Assembly: GCF_039539605.1 (NCBI RefSeq) | Contig: NZ_BAABDL010000112.1 | Span: 1-45,973 of the forward strand | Source of the DNA: Amphibacillus indicireducens | Lineage (GTDB): Bacteria; Bacillota; Bacilli; Bacillales; Amphibacillaceae | Direction of reading: 5' to 3' | DNA: 45,973 nt | In this document: piece by piece, positions 16,784-24,594 of the stretch | Position numbering within the stretch: position 1 is the first letter of the stretch | Layout of the letters: every line of letters begins with the position of its first letter | Notes under the pieces: model-generated | The model's input: the letters and a program-made list of their open reading frames with translations, nothing else | What the model was told of the DNA's origin: nothing | The model's database searches: none | Made by a program: the position numbers and the translations under genes

Positions 16784-16812
16784 AGTCCTGTTCCAAAGAT
16801 GGTAACAGGACT
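16784..16812 (-). terminator. Attenuator-like hairpin between ehuB and ehuC
   Basis: AGTCCTGTT (16784-16792) and AACAGGACT (16804-16812) form a perfect 9-bp stem. On the minus strand it is followed by CTTCTTTTTGTCT, a broken U tract. It probably terminates part of the transcripts after ehuB, leaving the binding protein in excess. Confidence 0.7.
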
Positions 16813-16852
16813 TATGGAGTTTTTTCATTATATAATTACAAAACTCATTTGA

Positions 16853-17731
16853 TTAATAATGTTCTCCGCTAATCACACTCTCTGTCGTTACTTCCTCTGG
16901 TGGGAAGTTTGTTTCAGGGTGGAAGCCATTAGCTTCAAGTAACTCTGCAACAGTCCCGTCTGCTTTTAATTCTGCAAGCACTTCATTATATGCATCTCGT
17001 AAATCTTCATTTTCTAACGCAAAAGCGGCAGCGCCATAACTCGGATTCCCCTCTACGTCGGGTTGTTCAAAATCTTCAACAATTTCAATATCATCTGAAG
17101 CGATTGAATCCAATGCCATCCGAACAGTCATCTCTGTTGCGGTTGTAGCATCAGCGCGTCCTGCTTGAATCGCTGAGAAAGTTGCGGGAATATCCGGGGC
17201 TGTTGTAATTTGGTCATCACTGACACCCGCTTGCCTCATAAATTCGATTTCAGTTGCACCTTCCATAACAACGACGGTTACATCAGGATTATTAGCGATA
17301 TCTTCATAGCTATATAGATCAAGGGGATTTCCTGTTTCAACGACTAAAGCTTCACCATAGACCATCTCAGGCTCACCGAATAAAGCATTTTCACCACGAT
17401 CCGGCGTAATTGCCATTCCAGCAGTGATGATATCAAATTGTCCTGCCTGAACGCCTGTTATTAGTTGTCCAAAATCAGCAAGTTCACCCTGGACATTATC
17501 AATCCCTAATTCTGCAAAAACAGCTGTAGCAATATCAACAGCAGCTCCTTTTAGTTCACCGTCTTCTTCGTATGCATAAGGTGCTTCATTAGCAAAGCCG
17601 ACCGTAACTGTGCCTGCTTCCTGTAGCTCTTCTAAGCGATTATTTCCATTTGTAGTCTCTTCACCATTGCTACAAGCTACTAAAAATAACGCGATAGTTA
17701 CAAAAACTATGATTTTAACAATGTTTTTCAA
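16853..17731 (-). CDS. ehuB: Substrate-binding lipoprotein, EhuB-like (ectoine/hydroxyectoine)
   Basis: Extracellular solute-binding lipoprotein of 292 aa. The signal peptide MKNIVKIIVFVTIALFLVAC ends in a lipobox. The mature SBP_bac_3 domain shows GTVTVGFANEAPYAYEEDG, DIITAGMAITPDR and NPLDLYSYEDIANNPDVTV, all with close counterparts in EhuB of Sinorhizobium meliloti. The Glu in NEAPY and the Arg in TPDR correspond to ligand contacts there, but not every aromatic residue of the ectoine cage is obvious. The frame opens at 17761; however, GGAGGG sits 9 bases before TTG 17731, which also gives a proper signal peptide. It is first in the operon and is preceded by a SigB-like promoter. Uptake of another amino acid remains possible. 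Confidence 0.8.
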   Translation of the reverse strand: MKNIVKIIVFVTIALFLVACSNGEETTNGNNRLEELQEAGTVTVGFANEAPYAYEEDGELKGAAVDIATAVFAELGIDNVQGELADFGQLITGVQAGQFDIITAGMAITPDRGENALFGEPEMVYGEALVVETGNPLDLYSYEDIANNPDVTVVVMEGATEIEFMRQAGVSDDQITTAPDIPATFSAIQAGRADATTATEMTVRMALDSIASDDIEIVEDFEQPDVEGNPSYGAAAFALENEDLRDAYNEVLAELKADGTVAELLEANGFHPETNFPPEEVTTESVISGEHY

Positions 17732-17802
17732 AATCAAAAACCCTCCTAAATGATTTGTCAAACAAGTTTCCTTGTTTTATATATGGTGGCTCGTTTTTCT
17801 TT

Positions 17803-17827
17803 ATACCTCCATCTAAGACTTTCAAAC
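17803..17827 (-). promoter_or_regulatory. SigB-like promoter upstream of ehuB
   Basis: On the minus strand GTTTGA (17827-17822), a 13-bp spacer and AGGTAT (17808-17803) match the SigB consensus GTTTAA-N12-15-GGGTAT at five of six bases in each box. It lies 72 bases before the TTG start. Osmolyte importers in Bacillus are known SigB targets (for example opuE). Confidence 0.5.
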
Positions 17828-18048
17828 CTATGAAACAAAGCTTGATAAGCATGTGTTATATCATAACTGAAAGCTGAAATGGATATCAAATGGCAAATAT
17901 AATGATCTGAACGGATTAGCGGTGATCTCGCCTCATCTCGAAAAAATAGCGGAACTTATCAAAGGAATGGTCGCTGATTGTCTTGAATTCTTCAAGATCC
18001 TCAAAAATTGGTTTACAATATAGGGAAATTTTAAAAATGCAAATCAAA

Positions 18049-18088
18049 AACCACTTTTATAATTTTTTGAAAAATTACAAAAGTGGTT
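18049..18088 (-). terminator. Rho-independent terminator of the HD hydrolase gene
   Basis: AACCACTTTT (18049-18058) pairs with AAAAGTGGTT (18079-18088), and an inner A/T stem extends it. Read on the minus strand it is followed by TTTTTGATTTGC. Confidence 0.85.
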
Positions 18089-18117
18089 AATAAAGTTGAT
18101 CCATTTAAAGTTAATCA

Positions 18118-18678
18118 TTATTTTTGATCTAAAAATTGTCTTAATAAAAACTCAAATTGCTCCATTAATGGGTGGAATTGATTTCGATTGATACCAGCTG
18201 TGACGCTGTCGAACATATTTTGATAGTACCATTGTTGATCTTTCTTTCCACGCTCAAAAGCATGCCACATCGCATCTCCATAAACCATTTCATTATCTAG
18301 CATTGAACCAAGGTTATCGATTTTATCAGCACAAGCAATCAACTTAACATCGATTGGTGCTTGTCGGATTTGATCGATGCTCTGCTGTTTCCGAGTGTCC
18401 CAAGGTAAAGATTTTTCTTTTTCAGTGACTGTACTAACAAGTTGGGTGACGTTTTGACCGAATAAAGCGTCAATTTCGTCGAGTGTACCGTCAGTATCTT
18501 CAACGACATCGTGTAGAAGTCCAGCAATAACTAAGTCTTGATTGCAGTCATGTTCTTTTAATAACATCGCAACTCGATATGGGTGAGCAATAAAAGGTTC
18601 TTTGTTTACTTTGCGCTTTTGGCCGTCATGCTTGACTGTTGCAAAAGTAATTGCTCGCATTAAACGTTCTGTTGACAT
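18118..18678 (-). CDS. HD-domain phosphohydrolase, Mesh1/SpoT-hydrolase-like
   Basis: Metal-dependent phosphohydrolase of 186 aa. HD-superfamily metal ligands are visible: His in IAHPYRVA, the HD pair in AGLLHDVVEDT and Asp in IACADKIDNL. The last segment, with Asp and Asn, together with the VVEDT motif, is the pattern of (p)ppGpp hydrolases. No synthetase domain is present, so it would be a stand-alone small hydrolase (Mesh1-like); another nucleotide substrate is possible. The frame opens at 18708, but GAAGGGGGT precedes ATG 18678 and gives a normal N-terminus. It is a single gene with its own terminator, divergent from the CapA-like gene. Confidence 0.8.
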   Translation of the reverse strand: MSTERLMRAITFATVKHDGQKRKVNKEPFIAHPYRVAMLLKEHDCNQDLVIAGLLHDVVEDTDGTLDEIDALFGQNVTQLVSTVTEKEKSLPWDTRKQQSIDQIRQAPIDVKLIACADKIDNLGSMLDNEMVYGDAMWHAFERGKKDQQWYYQNMFDSVTAGINRNQFHPLMEQFEFLLRQFLDQK

Positions 18679-18811
18679 TGCTATTACCCCCTTCTCTAAC
18701 GCTAGCATATTAAAATAAATTATAGTACTATTATTATACTTATTTTTAATGATTAATTAAAGGATCGTCCATCAATTAAATTGGGGATGAAAAGAATTTG
18801 GAGATGATTAT

Positions 18812-19957
18812 TTGCCTATTTTTAAACGGATTAGTTTTATATTAATTACTATGTTTATATTGACGGGTTGTCTAGCGGAAGAGAAGCGATCAGAATTGCA
18901 TCAATTAAAAGAAATTGAACAGGTAAACAAAGAAACGCTCACCTATTTACCTGCAGAAAGCTATCAACTATCGATTGCAGCAATTGGCGATTTACTCATT
19001 CATGGTCGTGTATATAATCATGCACGAACGAATTCAGGCTTTGATTTTATGCCGATGGTAAGTGAGATACAGGATTATTTAGTAAGTGCTGATATTGCAA
19101 CAGCTAATCAAGAAACGATGATCGGTGGGGAGGCATTTGGCTTGTCGACATACCCGCAATTTAATAGCCCGCAAGAAGTTGGTGATATGGTTAAGGAGCT
19201 AGGAATTGATATCGTCACCTTGGCGAATAATCATACACTAGATCGTGGTGAACAAGTCGTTTATTCTGCGTTAGACTATTGGGATCAGATTGACGTACTC
19301 TATACAGGCTCTTATCGCGATCAGGCTGATCGGGCAGAAATAAGAGTAATTGAAGAGAATAATATTTCTGTTGCCTTCTTAGGTTATAGCTATGGAACGA
19401 ACGGGATTCCAATTCCAAACGGTAAAGATTATTTAATTAACTTGATTGATCAAGAACAAATCGCTCAAGATGTTGCAGAAGCTAAAGAATTAGCCGATGT
19501 TGTTGTCATGCATTTACATTTTGGTGATGAGTATATTCGAATGCCGAATATGTTTCAACAAGAACTTGTTCAATATGTTGTTGATTTAGGTGTGAATATT
19601 GTCTTTGGTCATCATCCGCATGTGCTCCAACCAGTAGATTGGGTTGAGTCTGCATCAGGTGAAGAAGCTTTTGTGATTTACTCTCTGGGTAACTTTTTAT
19701 CAGGTCAAGACCAACTTTATCGCCAAATCGGCGGGATAGTTGAGCTTGAGATTCATAAGGAAGTGACGTCTTCATCGGAAAAAATTACTTTAGCCGCACC
19801 AAGATTTTTACCGACATATGTTGATCCCAATCAAGGCTATAAAGTTATTCCATTGAAGGATGTGACAGATCAACAGTTGCCTGACGCGAGACAGCATTAT
19901 GAGGAGATAAAAAGTCACATGTCTCAATGGATGCCTGAACTTGATTTTTTTGAATAA
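18812..19957 (+). CDS. CapA-family lipoprotein, predicted metallophosphatase-like
   Basis: Lipoprotein of 381 aa with signal peptide and lipobox LTGC at about residues 17-20. A PGA_cap/metallophosphatase-like fold shows AIGDLLIHGRVYNHA, ATANQETMIGG, TLANNHTLDRG, VVMHLHFGDEY and FGHHPHVLQPV, which carry the conserved Asp, Asn and His residues. CapA/PgsA proteins act in poly-gamma-glutamate capsule export, but related single lipoproteins occur without capB/capC. No pgs genes are near, so a capsule role is not supported here. The start is TTG, chosen because GGAGATG is 6-10 bases upstream and the signal peptide begins directly after it. Confidence 0.85.
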   Translation: MPIFKRISFILITMFILTGCLAEEKRSELHQLKEIEQVNKETLTYLPAESYQLSIAAIGDLLIHGRVYNHARTNSGFDFMPMVSEIQDYLVSADIATANQETMIGGEAFGLSTYPQFNSPQEVGDMVKELGIDIVTLANNHTLDRGEQVVYSALDYWDQIDVLYTGSYRDQADRAEIRVIEENNISVAFLGYSYGTNGIPIPNGKDYLINLIDQEQIAQDVAEAKELADVVVMHLHFGDEYIRMPNMFQQELVQYVVDLGVNIVFGHHPHVLQPVDWVESASGEEAFVIYSLGNFLSGQDQLYRQIGGIVELEIHKEVTSSSEKITLAAPRFLPTYVDPNQGYKVIPLKDVTDQQLPDARQHYEEIKSHMSQWMPELDFFE

Positions 19958-20065
19958 TTAATCATTAAATAAGAGGTATTTAATGCGTGCTAAAAATTAA
20001 AATTGAATGTATAATATTGACGAACAATTACACGCTAAATAACTGTAAATGAGGAGTAACCAAGT

Positions 20066-20887
20066 ATGGAGTGGAAAAATTTATATAGAGGTCTAATTAT
20101 CGGGGCATCAAATGTTGTGCCTGGAATAAGTGGGGGGACGCTTGCTTTATTACTAGGAATTTATGATCGGCTGATACTCTCAATCAATAACTTGTTCAGT
20201 AGAAGGTGGAAACAACAATTAACTTTCTTAATCCCGCTTGGAATTGGGATGGTAATCGCAACATTTGTCTTTTCAAATGCAATTAAATGGTTGTTTGAGT
20301 ATTACCCTGATCCGACACAGTTTGCTTTTATCGGTCTAATTATTGGGATCTTACCATTACTTTTTAAAGAATCAGGTATAAAGCAAAACTTTAAAGGAAA
20401 ACACCTTATACTGCTACTTATTAGTGTAGTTGTTGCAGCTAGCTTTGAGTTTTTTGGTGGTGATGAAGGATTTATCATTGCTGAAATTGATCTTGGGACA
20501 TATGGAATTCTTCTGTTATCTGGCTTTATTGCTAGTACAGCGATGATTCTTCCTGGGATAAGTGGTTCGTTAATTTTGTTGATGATGGGTGTCTATGGGA
20601 CGATCATCAATGCAGTTACTGAGTTACAGTTAGATATTTTAATCGTCGTTGCTATCGGTATTGGTTTAGGTATTATTACGATGAGTAAAATCATTAGCTA
20701 TTTGTTGCGCCAATATCCGATCGCAACTTATGCTTCAATTATTGGTTTAGTAATTGGCTCAATCTTGGTTATTTTCCCTGGCTGGCCAGTAGGAGGTAGT
20801 GAGTTTATTTTAAGTGGATTCGCTTTATTACTCGGCTTAGCTCTTGCATATATGCTTGGCCGAGTTGAATATAAAGAAAATTATTAA
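20066..20887 (+). CDS. popT: DUF368 membrane protein, PopT-type undecaprenyl-phosphate transporter
   Basis: Polytopic membrane protein of 273 aa with about eight helices. It has an internal duplication: SNVVPGISGGTLALLLGIYD near the N-terminus and TAMILPGISGSLILLMMGVY in the second half, with paired PGISG motifs in re-entrant segments. This is the DUF368 family, whose members have been shown to return the lipid carrier undecaprenyl phosphate across the membrane (PopT). GAGGAG lies before the ATG, and a TATAAT element at 20010-20015 suggests a promoter. It is followed after 21 bases by an acetyltransferase gene and may be co-transcribed with it. The specific substrate is inferred from the family. 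Confidence 0.85.
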   Translation: MEWKNLYRGLIIGASNVVPGISGGTLALLLGIYDRLILSINNLFSRRWKQQLTFLIPLGIGMVIATFVFSNAIKWLFEYYPDPTQFAFIGLIIGILPLLFKESGIKQNFKGKHLILLLISVVVAASFEFFGGDEGFIIAEIDLGTYGILLLSGFIASTAMILPGISGSLILLMMGVYGTIINAVTELQLDILIVVAIGIGLGIITMSKIISYLLRQYPIATYASIIGLVIGSILVIFPGWPVGGSEFILSGFALLLGLALAYMLGRVEYKENY

Positions 20888-20908
20888 TGATAGTTAGGAT
20901 GTGATGCG

Positions 20909-21418
20909 ATGATCCGTGAAGCAACAATTCAGGATTTAGAAGAAATTATGACAAACGTGCGGGCTGTAGTAAAATGGATGCACGAAAGAGGTAGCCGACA
21001 ATGGGATATGAGTTATCCAACTGAAGCGGATTATCAAAAAGATATCGATAGACGTGAATTATTTGTTTATCTTTTAGAAGGTAAAATAGTTGGCGTGTAT
21101 ACGCTCAGTTGCGAAGGGCATCAAGAGTACCCTTCAATTAATTGGGCTAGCGATGTCCCGGCGTGGACGCTTAAACGAGTAGCCATAAATCCTGACTATC
21201 ATGGTCGTGGAATAGCAGATCAATTGATGCGATTTGCTGAAGAGCAAGCAAAGAATGCTGGTATTTATCGAATAAATACGGATACTTATAGTGAAAATTT
21301 GCATGCTCAGAAACTATTCAAACGACACGGTTATCAGTTAGTTGATAAACGAACTGGTCGCCGAGGTACGATCGAATTTTTCTATTTTGAAAAGGTTTTG
21401 TCCAACGAGGAGGACTGA
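20909..21418 (+). CDS. GNAT family N-acetyltransferase
   Basis: Predicted acetyltransferase of 169 aa. The GNAT fold is shown by LKRVAINPDYHGRGIADQLM, with the acetyl-CoA loop HGRGIA, and the C-terminal region NLHAQKLFKRHGYQLVDKR. The N-terminal VVKWMHERGSRQWDMSYPT resembles uncharacterised acetyltransferases of Firmicutes. TAGGATGTG precedes the ATG. It sits between popT and an EcsA-like ATPase with gaps of about 21 and 9 bases, so it is probably part of the same transcript. The substrate is unknown. Confidence 0.88.
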   Translation: MIREATIQDLEEIMTNVRAVVKWMHERGSRQWDMSYPTEADYQKDIDRRELFVYLLEGKIVGVYTLSCEGHQEYPSINWASDVPAWTLKRVAINPDYHGRGIADQLMRFAEEQAKNAGIYRINTDTYSENLHAQKLFKRHGYQLVDKRTGRRGTIEFFYFEKVLSNEED

Positions 21419-21427
21419 GATTTATTC

Positions 21428-22117
21428 ATGCTTACTGTTGATCAAGTTTATTTTTCAACCAAGCAACAAGTCATTTTAGATCAGATTCAATTTTTATTAA
21501 AATCCGGCTCTATTACCGCATTAATCGGTCATAATGGGGCCGGTAAATCAACATTATTTAAAGCAATTATGGGAATGATTCATCTTGAGGCAGGAGAAAT
21601 CATCTTAGATGGAATCGCCCAATCAGATAATTTTTTAGCATTTAAAAAGCATCTTTCGTATATACCAGAAGAGGCTTTTTTGCTATCTGAGTTAACCGTT
21701 GAACAGCATTTTCAACTATATATCGAGAGTTATCAGCTTGATCCTGTTAAAATGGAGCAACAGATTAAACAATATGTTGATGCGTTTGAGATTGGAGATA
21801 AATTAGACCAGTATCCTGAGTCACTATCAAAAGGGATGCGGCAAAAGGTGCAAATTATTTGTGCACTGTTACCAGAAGTGAAGTTGTTACTTGTCGATGA
21901 ACCGTTTGAAGGGCTAGATGTTCATGCGACAGAATATTTAATCGATATTTTAAAGAAAAAAGCCCGAACTGGTACGATGATTTTACTAACGACACATCAA
22001 CTTGATCGCTTACAAGGATTGGCAGATCATTATTTAATGCTTCAACAGGGAAAATTAATTAGTTCTGGTCCGATTGAGGCGTTTGATCAATTAAAGCGCA
22101 GGTTTGATCAATCATGA
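21428..22117 (+). CDS. ABC transporter ATPase, EcsA-like
   Basis: ATPase of 229 aa. Walker A is GHNGAGKST, the Q-loop region LSYIPEEAFLLSELTVEQH is close to the EcsA pattern (YIPE..L..ELT..EH), the signature is LSKGMRQK, Walker B is LLLVDEPFEGLD and the switch His is in TTHQLDRL. The GAGGAGG ribosome binding site is inside the end of the upstream gene, about 14 bases from this ATG, which is rather long. The stop overlaps the next gene by 4 bases (ATGA). EcsA in B. subtilis influences secretion and intramembrane proteolysis. Here the partner differs from canonical EcsB and the usual neighbouring HIT gene is absent, so I leave the symbol blank. Confidence 0.85.
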   Translation: MLTVDQVYFSTKQQVILDQIQFLLKSGSITALIGHNGAGKSTLFKAIMGMIHLEAGEIILDGIAQSDNFLAFKKHLSYIPEEAFLLSELTVEQHFQLYIESYQLDPVKMEQQIKQYVDAFEIGDKLDQYPESLSKGMRQKVQIICALLPEVKLLLVDEPFEGLDVHATEYLIDILKKKARTGTMILLTTHQLDRLQGLADHYLMLQQGKLISSGPIEAFDQLKRRFDQS

Positions 22118-23538
22118 AAACGAGTTCAACTTATACTGCCTATCGCTTTGTCAAGAAAAATCGTCGTCAGAAGAAACAACAGTTAACACGATCAGCTTCT
22201 CGGATTCTAATCGATAAAACGAGTTTAAGTTATTTAGCTATTTTTGGCTTAATGCTGTTAATCTGGTATAGCGATCAACTTGAAGACTATCAAACAATCT
22301 TTTCTAATATTGAAAGTTTTCTGTGGTCACACTATTTTGGTTTGCTCTGCTTTGGCTTTTTACGCCCACTTTCTTTAGCTTTTACGAGACCGGGCGTCTT
22401 ATTTAGTAGTTCAGACCTCTTTTTGATCACATTACCGTTGGATCGAAATAAATTATGGTTTTATCATGTGATTGATAAGATCAAACAAACAGTGCTGATT
22501 GGATTGGTCATTGGTCTAGTTATAAAATGCTTGACCTATTTTTCATCGCAATTAATCATCACTTTATTACTTGGGTTTTGGTTGATTGAGTTGTTAATGA
22601 TTATTCCGCAATGGCTCCTGTTTCAAAAACGGTGGTATATTAAATTTTTAATTAGTCAGGGAATTATGAGCATCAGCTTATTAGCGAACTTATTCATGTT
22701 TTGGTTTGGTGGAACAGGATTTTTACTCATCATCAGTCTCATTATGCTAATCCTGGTGAATAGCTGGGGCTATCGACGACTATTTGACTTTACCGACTGG
22801 TCACCAATTATTGAAACAAATGATCGCTTGCTACGGAAAAGCTTGTTGGTCTCACTTGCATCAAATATCAAAATTGATCCGCCAAAACATCGAGGATTTT
22901 ACCATCAAGTGATTCGAAGCAAGCAATTAACTAAACCTTTTAAAGAAAACAAAAAATATCAAAGTTATCATCGAATTATTTTTTTAAAGTTTACTGAACA
23001 GAAAGAGCAAGTGATCAAAGCAATTTCAGGTTTAGTCGGATTAATTATTTTTTTAAGTACATACGCGGAGATTACCTATGTGTGGTCGATTATTATTGTG
23101 ATTTCACTTTATGCTCAAATTGGTACAAGCTTTTTCCCTGTAATTTTTGAAGATCGGCTGATCTTTGCTTTACCTTGGAATCTTGAAAAATGGCGGAAGG
23201 CATTTTGTTATTGGCTGACGTTTGGCCTAGTCCCTATATTTATCATTTTAATGATCCCTGGACTATTTTGGTTTGAAGTTAATCTGATCTTCATCTTGAA
23301 TGTCAGCAGTTATTTTTTAATTGGCCATCGACTGATCCTCGATCAAATCGATCTTCGAATCAAACGATTATCTGGAGAAAAACATCATGCTTCTTCCCTT
23401 TATCTGCTGAGCTTTATTATCTTATTTTTTGGTGTGATCTATTCAGTAAAATCATCCATTGTCAGCGTATTAGTTATCATCTATACTTTAATACGCTATA
23501 ATGATCAATATATTGTAAAACAGGAGCGAACAAAATGA
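22114..23538 (+). CDS. ABC transporter membrane protein, EcsB-like, divergent
   Basis: Membrane protein of 474 aa with a basic N-terminus (residues 1-35, many Lys/Arg) and about ten hydrophobic segments, some at 35-55, 120-170, 185-225, 295-340 and 360-400. A large basic cytoplasmic loop lies around 230-290 (SNIKIDPPKHRGFYHQVIRS). The layout resembles EcsB-type permeases, but I recognise no diagnostic motif. Its identity as the transport partner rests mainly on the 4-base overlap with the EcsA-like ATPase. It also overlaps the MarR gene downstream by 4 bases. Trp- and Ile-rich sequence is evident. Substrate unknown. Confidence 0.7.
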   Translation: MKTSSTYTAYRFVKKNRRQKKQQLTRSASRILIDKTSLSYLAIFGLMLLIWYSDQLEDYQTIFSNIESFLWSHYFGLLCFGFLRPLSLAFTRPGVLFSSSDLFLITLPLDRNKLWFYHVIDKIKQTVLIGLVIGLVIKCLTYFSSQLIITLLLGFWLIELLMIIPQWLLFQKRWYIKFLISQGIMSISLLANLFMFWFGGTGFLLIISLIMLILVNSWGYRRLFDFTDWSPIIETNDRLLRKSLLVSLASNIKIDPPKHRGFYHQVIRSKQLTKPFKENKKYQSYHRIIFLKFTEQKEQVIKAISGLVGLIIFLSTYAEITYVWSIIIVISLYAQIGTSFFPVIFEDRLIFALPWNLEKWRKAFCYWLTFGLVPIFIILMIPGLFWFEVNLIFILNVSSYFLIGHRLILDQIDLRIKRLSGEKHHASSLYLLSFIILFFGVIYSVKSSIVSVLVIIYTLIRYNDQYIVKQERTK

Positions 23539-23999
23539 ATCAAAATAAAGAACAGTATCTTAAAAGAAAGCAAGATCCGTCATTGAAGTTATTTGTTGTA
23601 TTATCAAAAGCTTATCGTGCGGTAGTTGATCAAGTGACAGATGATATTCGGCAGTATGGTTTAAACCCTACAGAGTTCGCGGTGCTTGAACTGTTGTATC
23701 ATTCTGGGGATCAGCCATTACAAAAGATCGGTGACAAGATCTTATTAGCAAGTGGAAGCATTACTTATGTCGTCGATAAGTTAGAGGAAAAAGGCTATAT
23801 TAAGCGGACGCAATGTGCAGAGGATCGGAGAATTACTCATGCCTCAATCACAGATAAAGGAAAAGACTTTCTTAATTCAGCTTTCCCTGATCACTGGAAG
23901 AAAATCGAACAAATTACCGCAGGTTTATCTGAAGATGAAAAATTAGCGTCGATTGATTTGTTGAAAAAACTAGGTCTATATGCTGATGAGAATAAATAG
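23535..23999 (+). CDS. MarR family transcriptional regulator
   Basis: Winged-helix repressor of 154 aa. The DNA-binding region reads LNPTEFAVLELLYHSGDQPL followed by a recognition helix ILLASGSITYVVDKLEEKGY and the wing KRTQCAEDRRITHASIT. A single Cys (TQC) lies just before the wing; nothing shows whether it senses oxidants. ATGA overlap with the membrane gene makes it the last gene of the ABC operon, so it probably controls that operon or senses the transported compound. It ends at a clear terminator. The target sites are unknown. Confidence 0.9.
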   Translation: MNQNKEQYLKRKQDPSLKLFVVLSKAYRAVVDQVTDDIRQYGLNPTEFAVLELLYHSGDQPLQKIGDKILLASGSITYVVDKLEEKGYIKRTQCAEDRRITHASITDKGKDFLNSAFPDHWKKIEQITAGLSEDEKLASIDLLKKLGLYADENK

Positions 24000-24009
24000 T
24001 AACTTCTAC

Positions 24010-24049
24010 ACCTCTTTCTAACTTATCGAGAACAGAAAGGGGTTTTTTT
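24010..24049 (+). terminator. Rho-independent terminator after the MarR gene
   Basis: ACCTCTTTCT (24010-24019) pairs with AGAAAGGGGT (24034-24043) with one G-U pair, followed by a T run to 24049. Confidence 0.88.
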
Positions 24050-24117
24050 ATGTCGAAGAAGCTGATTAAATCTAATGTTTGATCAGAATTTTTTTGAAAG
24101 GAAAACTTAACTCAGAC

Positions 24118-24142
24118 GTTTAGATACTCAAAAACTGGGTAT
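24118..24142 (+). promoter_or_regulatory. SigB-type promoter upstream of glutaredoxin-like gene
   Basis: GTTTAG (24118-24123), a 13-bp spacer and GGGTAT (24137-24142). The -10 matches the SigB consensus at all six bases and the -35 at five of six. The leader to the next start is about 130 bases and contains a small hairpin (AGAGCC 24167-24172 with GGCTCT 24178-24183). Confidence 0.7.
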
Positions 24143-24278
24143 ATATTATAAGAGTAAGTAGGAATAAGAGCCTAATCGGCTCTATTTATTATTTGAAAAG
24201 CAAATTTTAAAATTTAAAGAGTATCACATCAAACGATAAATATTTGAATTTTCATCTTTGGAGAGGGGCTTAATCTAT

Positions 24279-24518
24279 ATGTCAGAGAAAGAGATCACGG
24301 TTTATACGAGTGATGACTGTGAAGAGTCTATACAAATCATTGACTATTTAAAGGAATTACAAGTTAATTACAACGAAAGGAATGTGAGTGAAAATCGGGC
24401 TTACTTAACAGAGTTACAAGCACGAAATGTCTATTCCGTTCCCGCCGTTTTTATCAATAATCAAGTTGTTTTAGGATTTCAAAAAGATAAGATTTATCGT
24501 TTAGTTCGATTGAGCTAG
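24279..24518 (+). CDS. Glutaredoxin/NrdH-like small thioredoxin-fold protein
   Basis: Small protein of 79 aa with a glutaredoxin-like fold. The beta-alpha start is ITVYTSDDCEESIQIIDYL and the cis-Pro region is NVYSVPAVFINNQVVLGF. The active site is Cys14 in CEES, a CxxS form rather than the usual CxxC, so it would work by a monothiol mechanism or not as a classical reductase. GGAGAGGGG precedes ATG 24279; an upstream in-frame start at 24258 would bury that site. A SigB-type promoter lies about 135 bases upstream, suggesting general-stress induction. It may share a transcript with the YppG-like gene. Confidence 0.85.
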   Translation: MSEKEITVYTSDDCEESIQIIDYLKELQVNYNERNVSENRAYLTELQARNVYSVPAVFINNQVVLGFQKDKIYRLVRLS

Positions 24519-24594
24519 AAGGATTTAGGTGAACGATTTGATTCACATTCTCATATGATAATCTAACAAAGATTATTGAATAGGGGTGTTTATT

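Larger units (their letters stand above)
17732..18117. other. Intergenic region between ehuB and the HD hydrolase gene
   Basis: No gene is supported here. It contains the ehuB ribosome binding site and SigB-like promoter and the terminator of the HD gene at 18049-18088. Between them (about 17915-18000) is a patch that looks more GC-rich than its flanks, with two TAGCGG words (17919 and 17948) and the inverted repeat TCTTGAA/TTCAAGA. That patch could be a decayed dispersed repeat. Confidence 0.5.

Noticed and set aside
18118..18678. Full RelA/SpoT bifunctional enzyme
   Set aside because: Only the HD hydrolase part is present; there is no synthetase, TGS or ACT domain.
18812..19957. Capsule (poly-gamma-glutamate) locus
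   Set aside because: Only a CapA-like lipoprotein is present; no capB, capC or capE is nearby.
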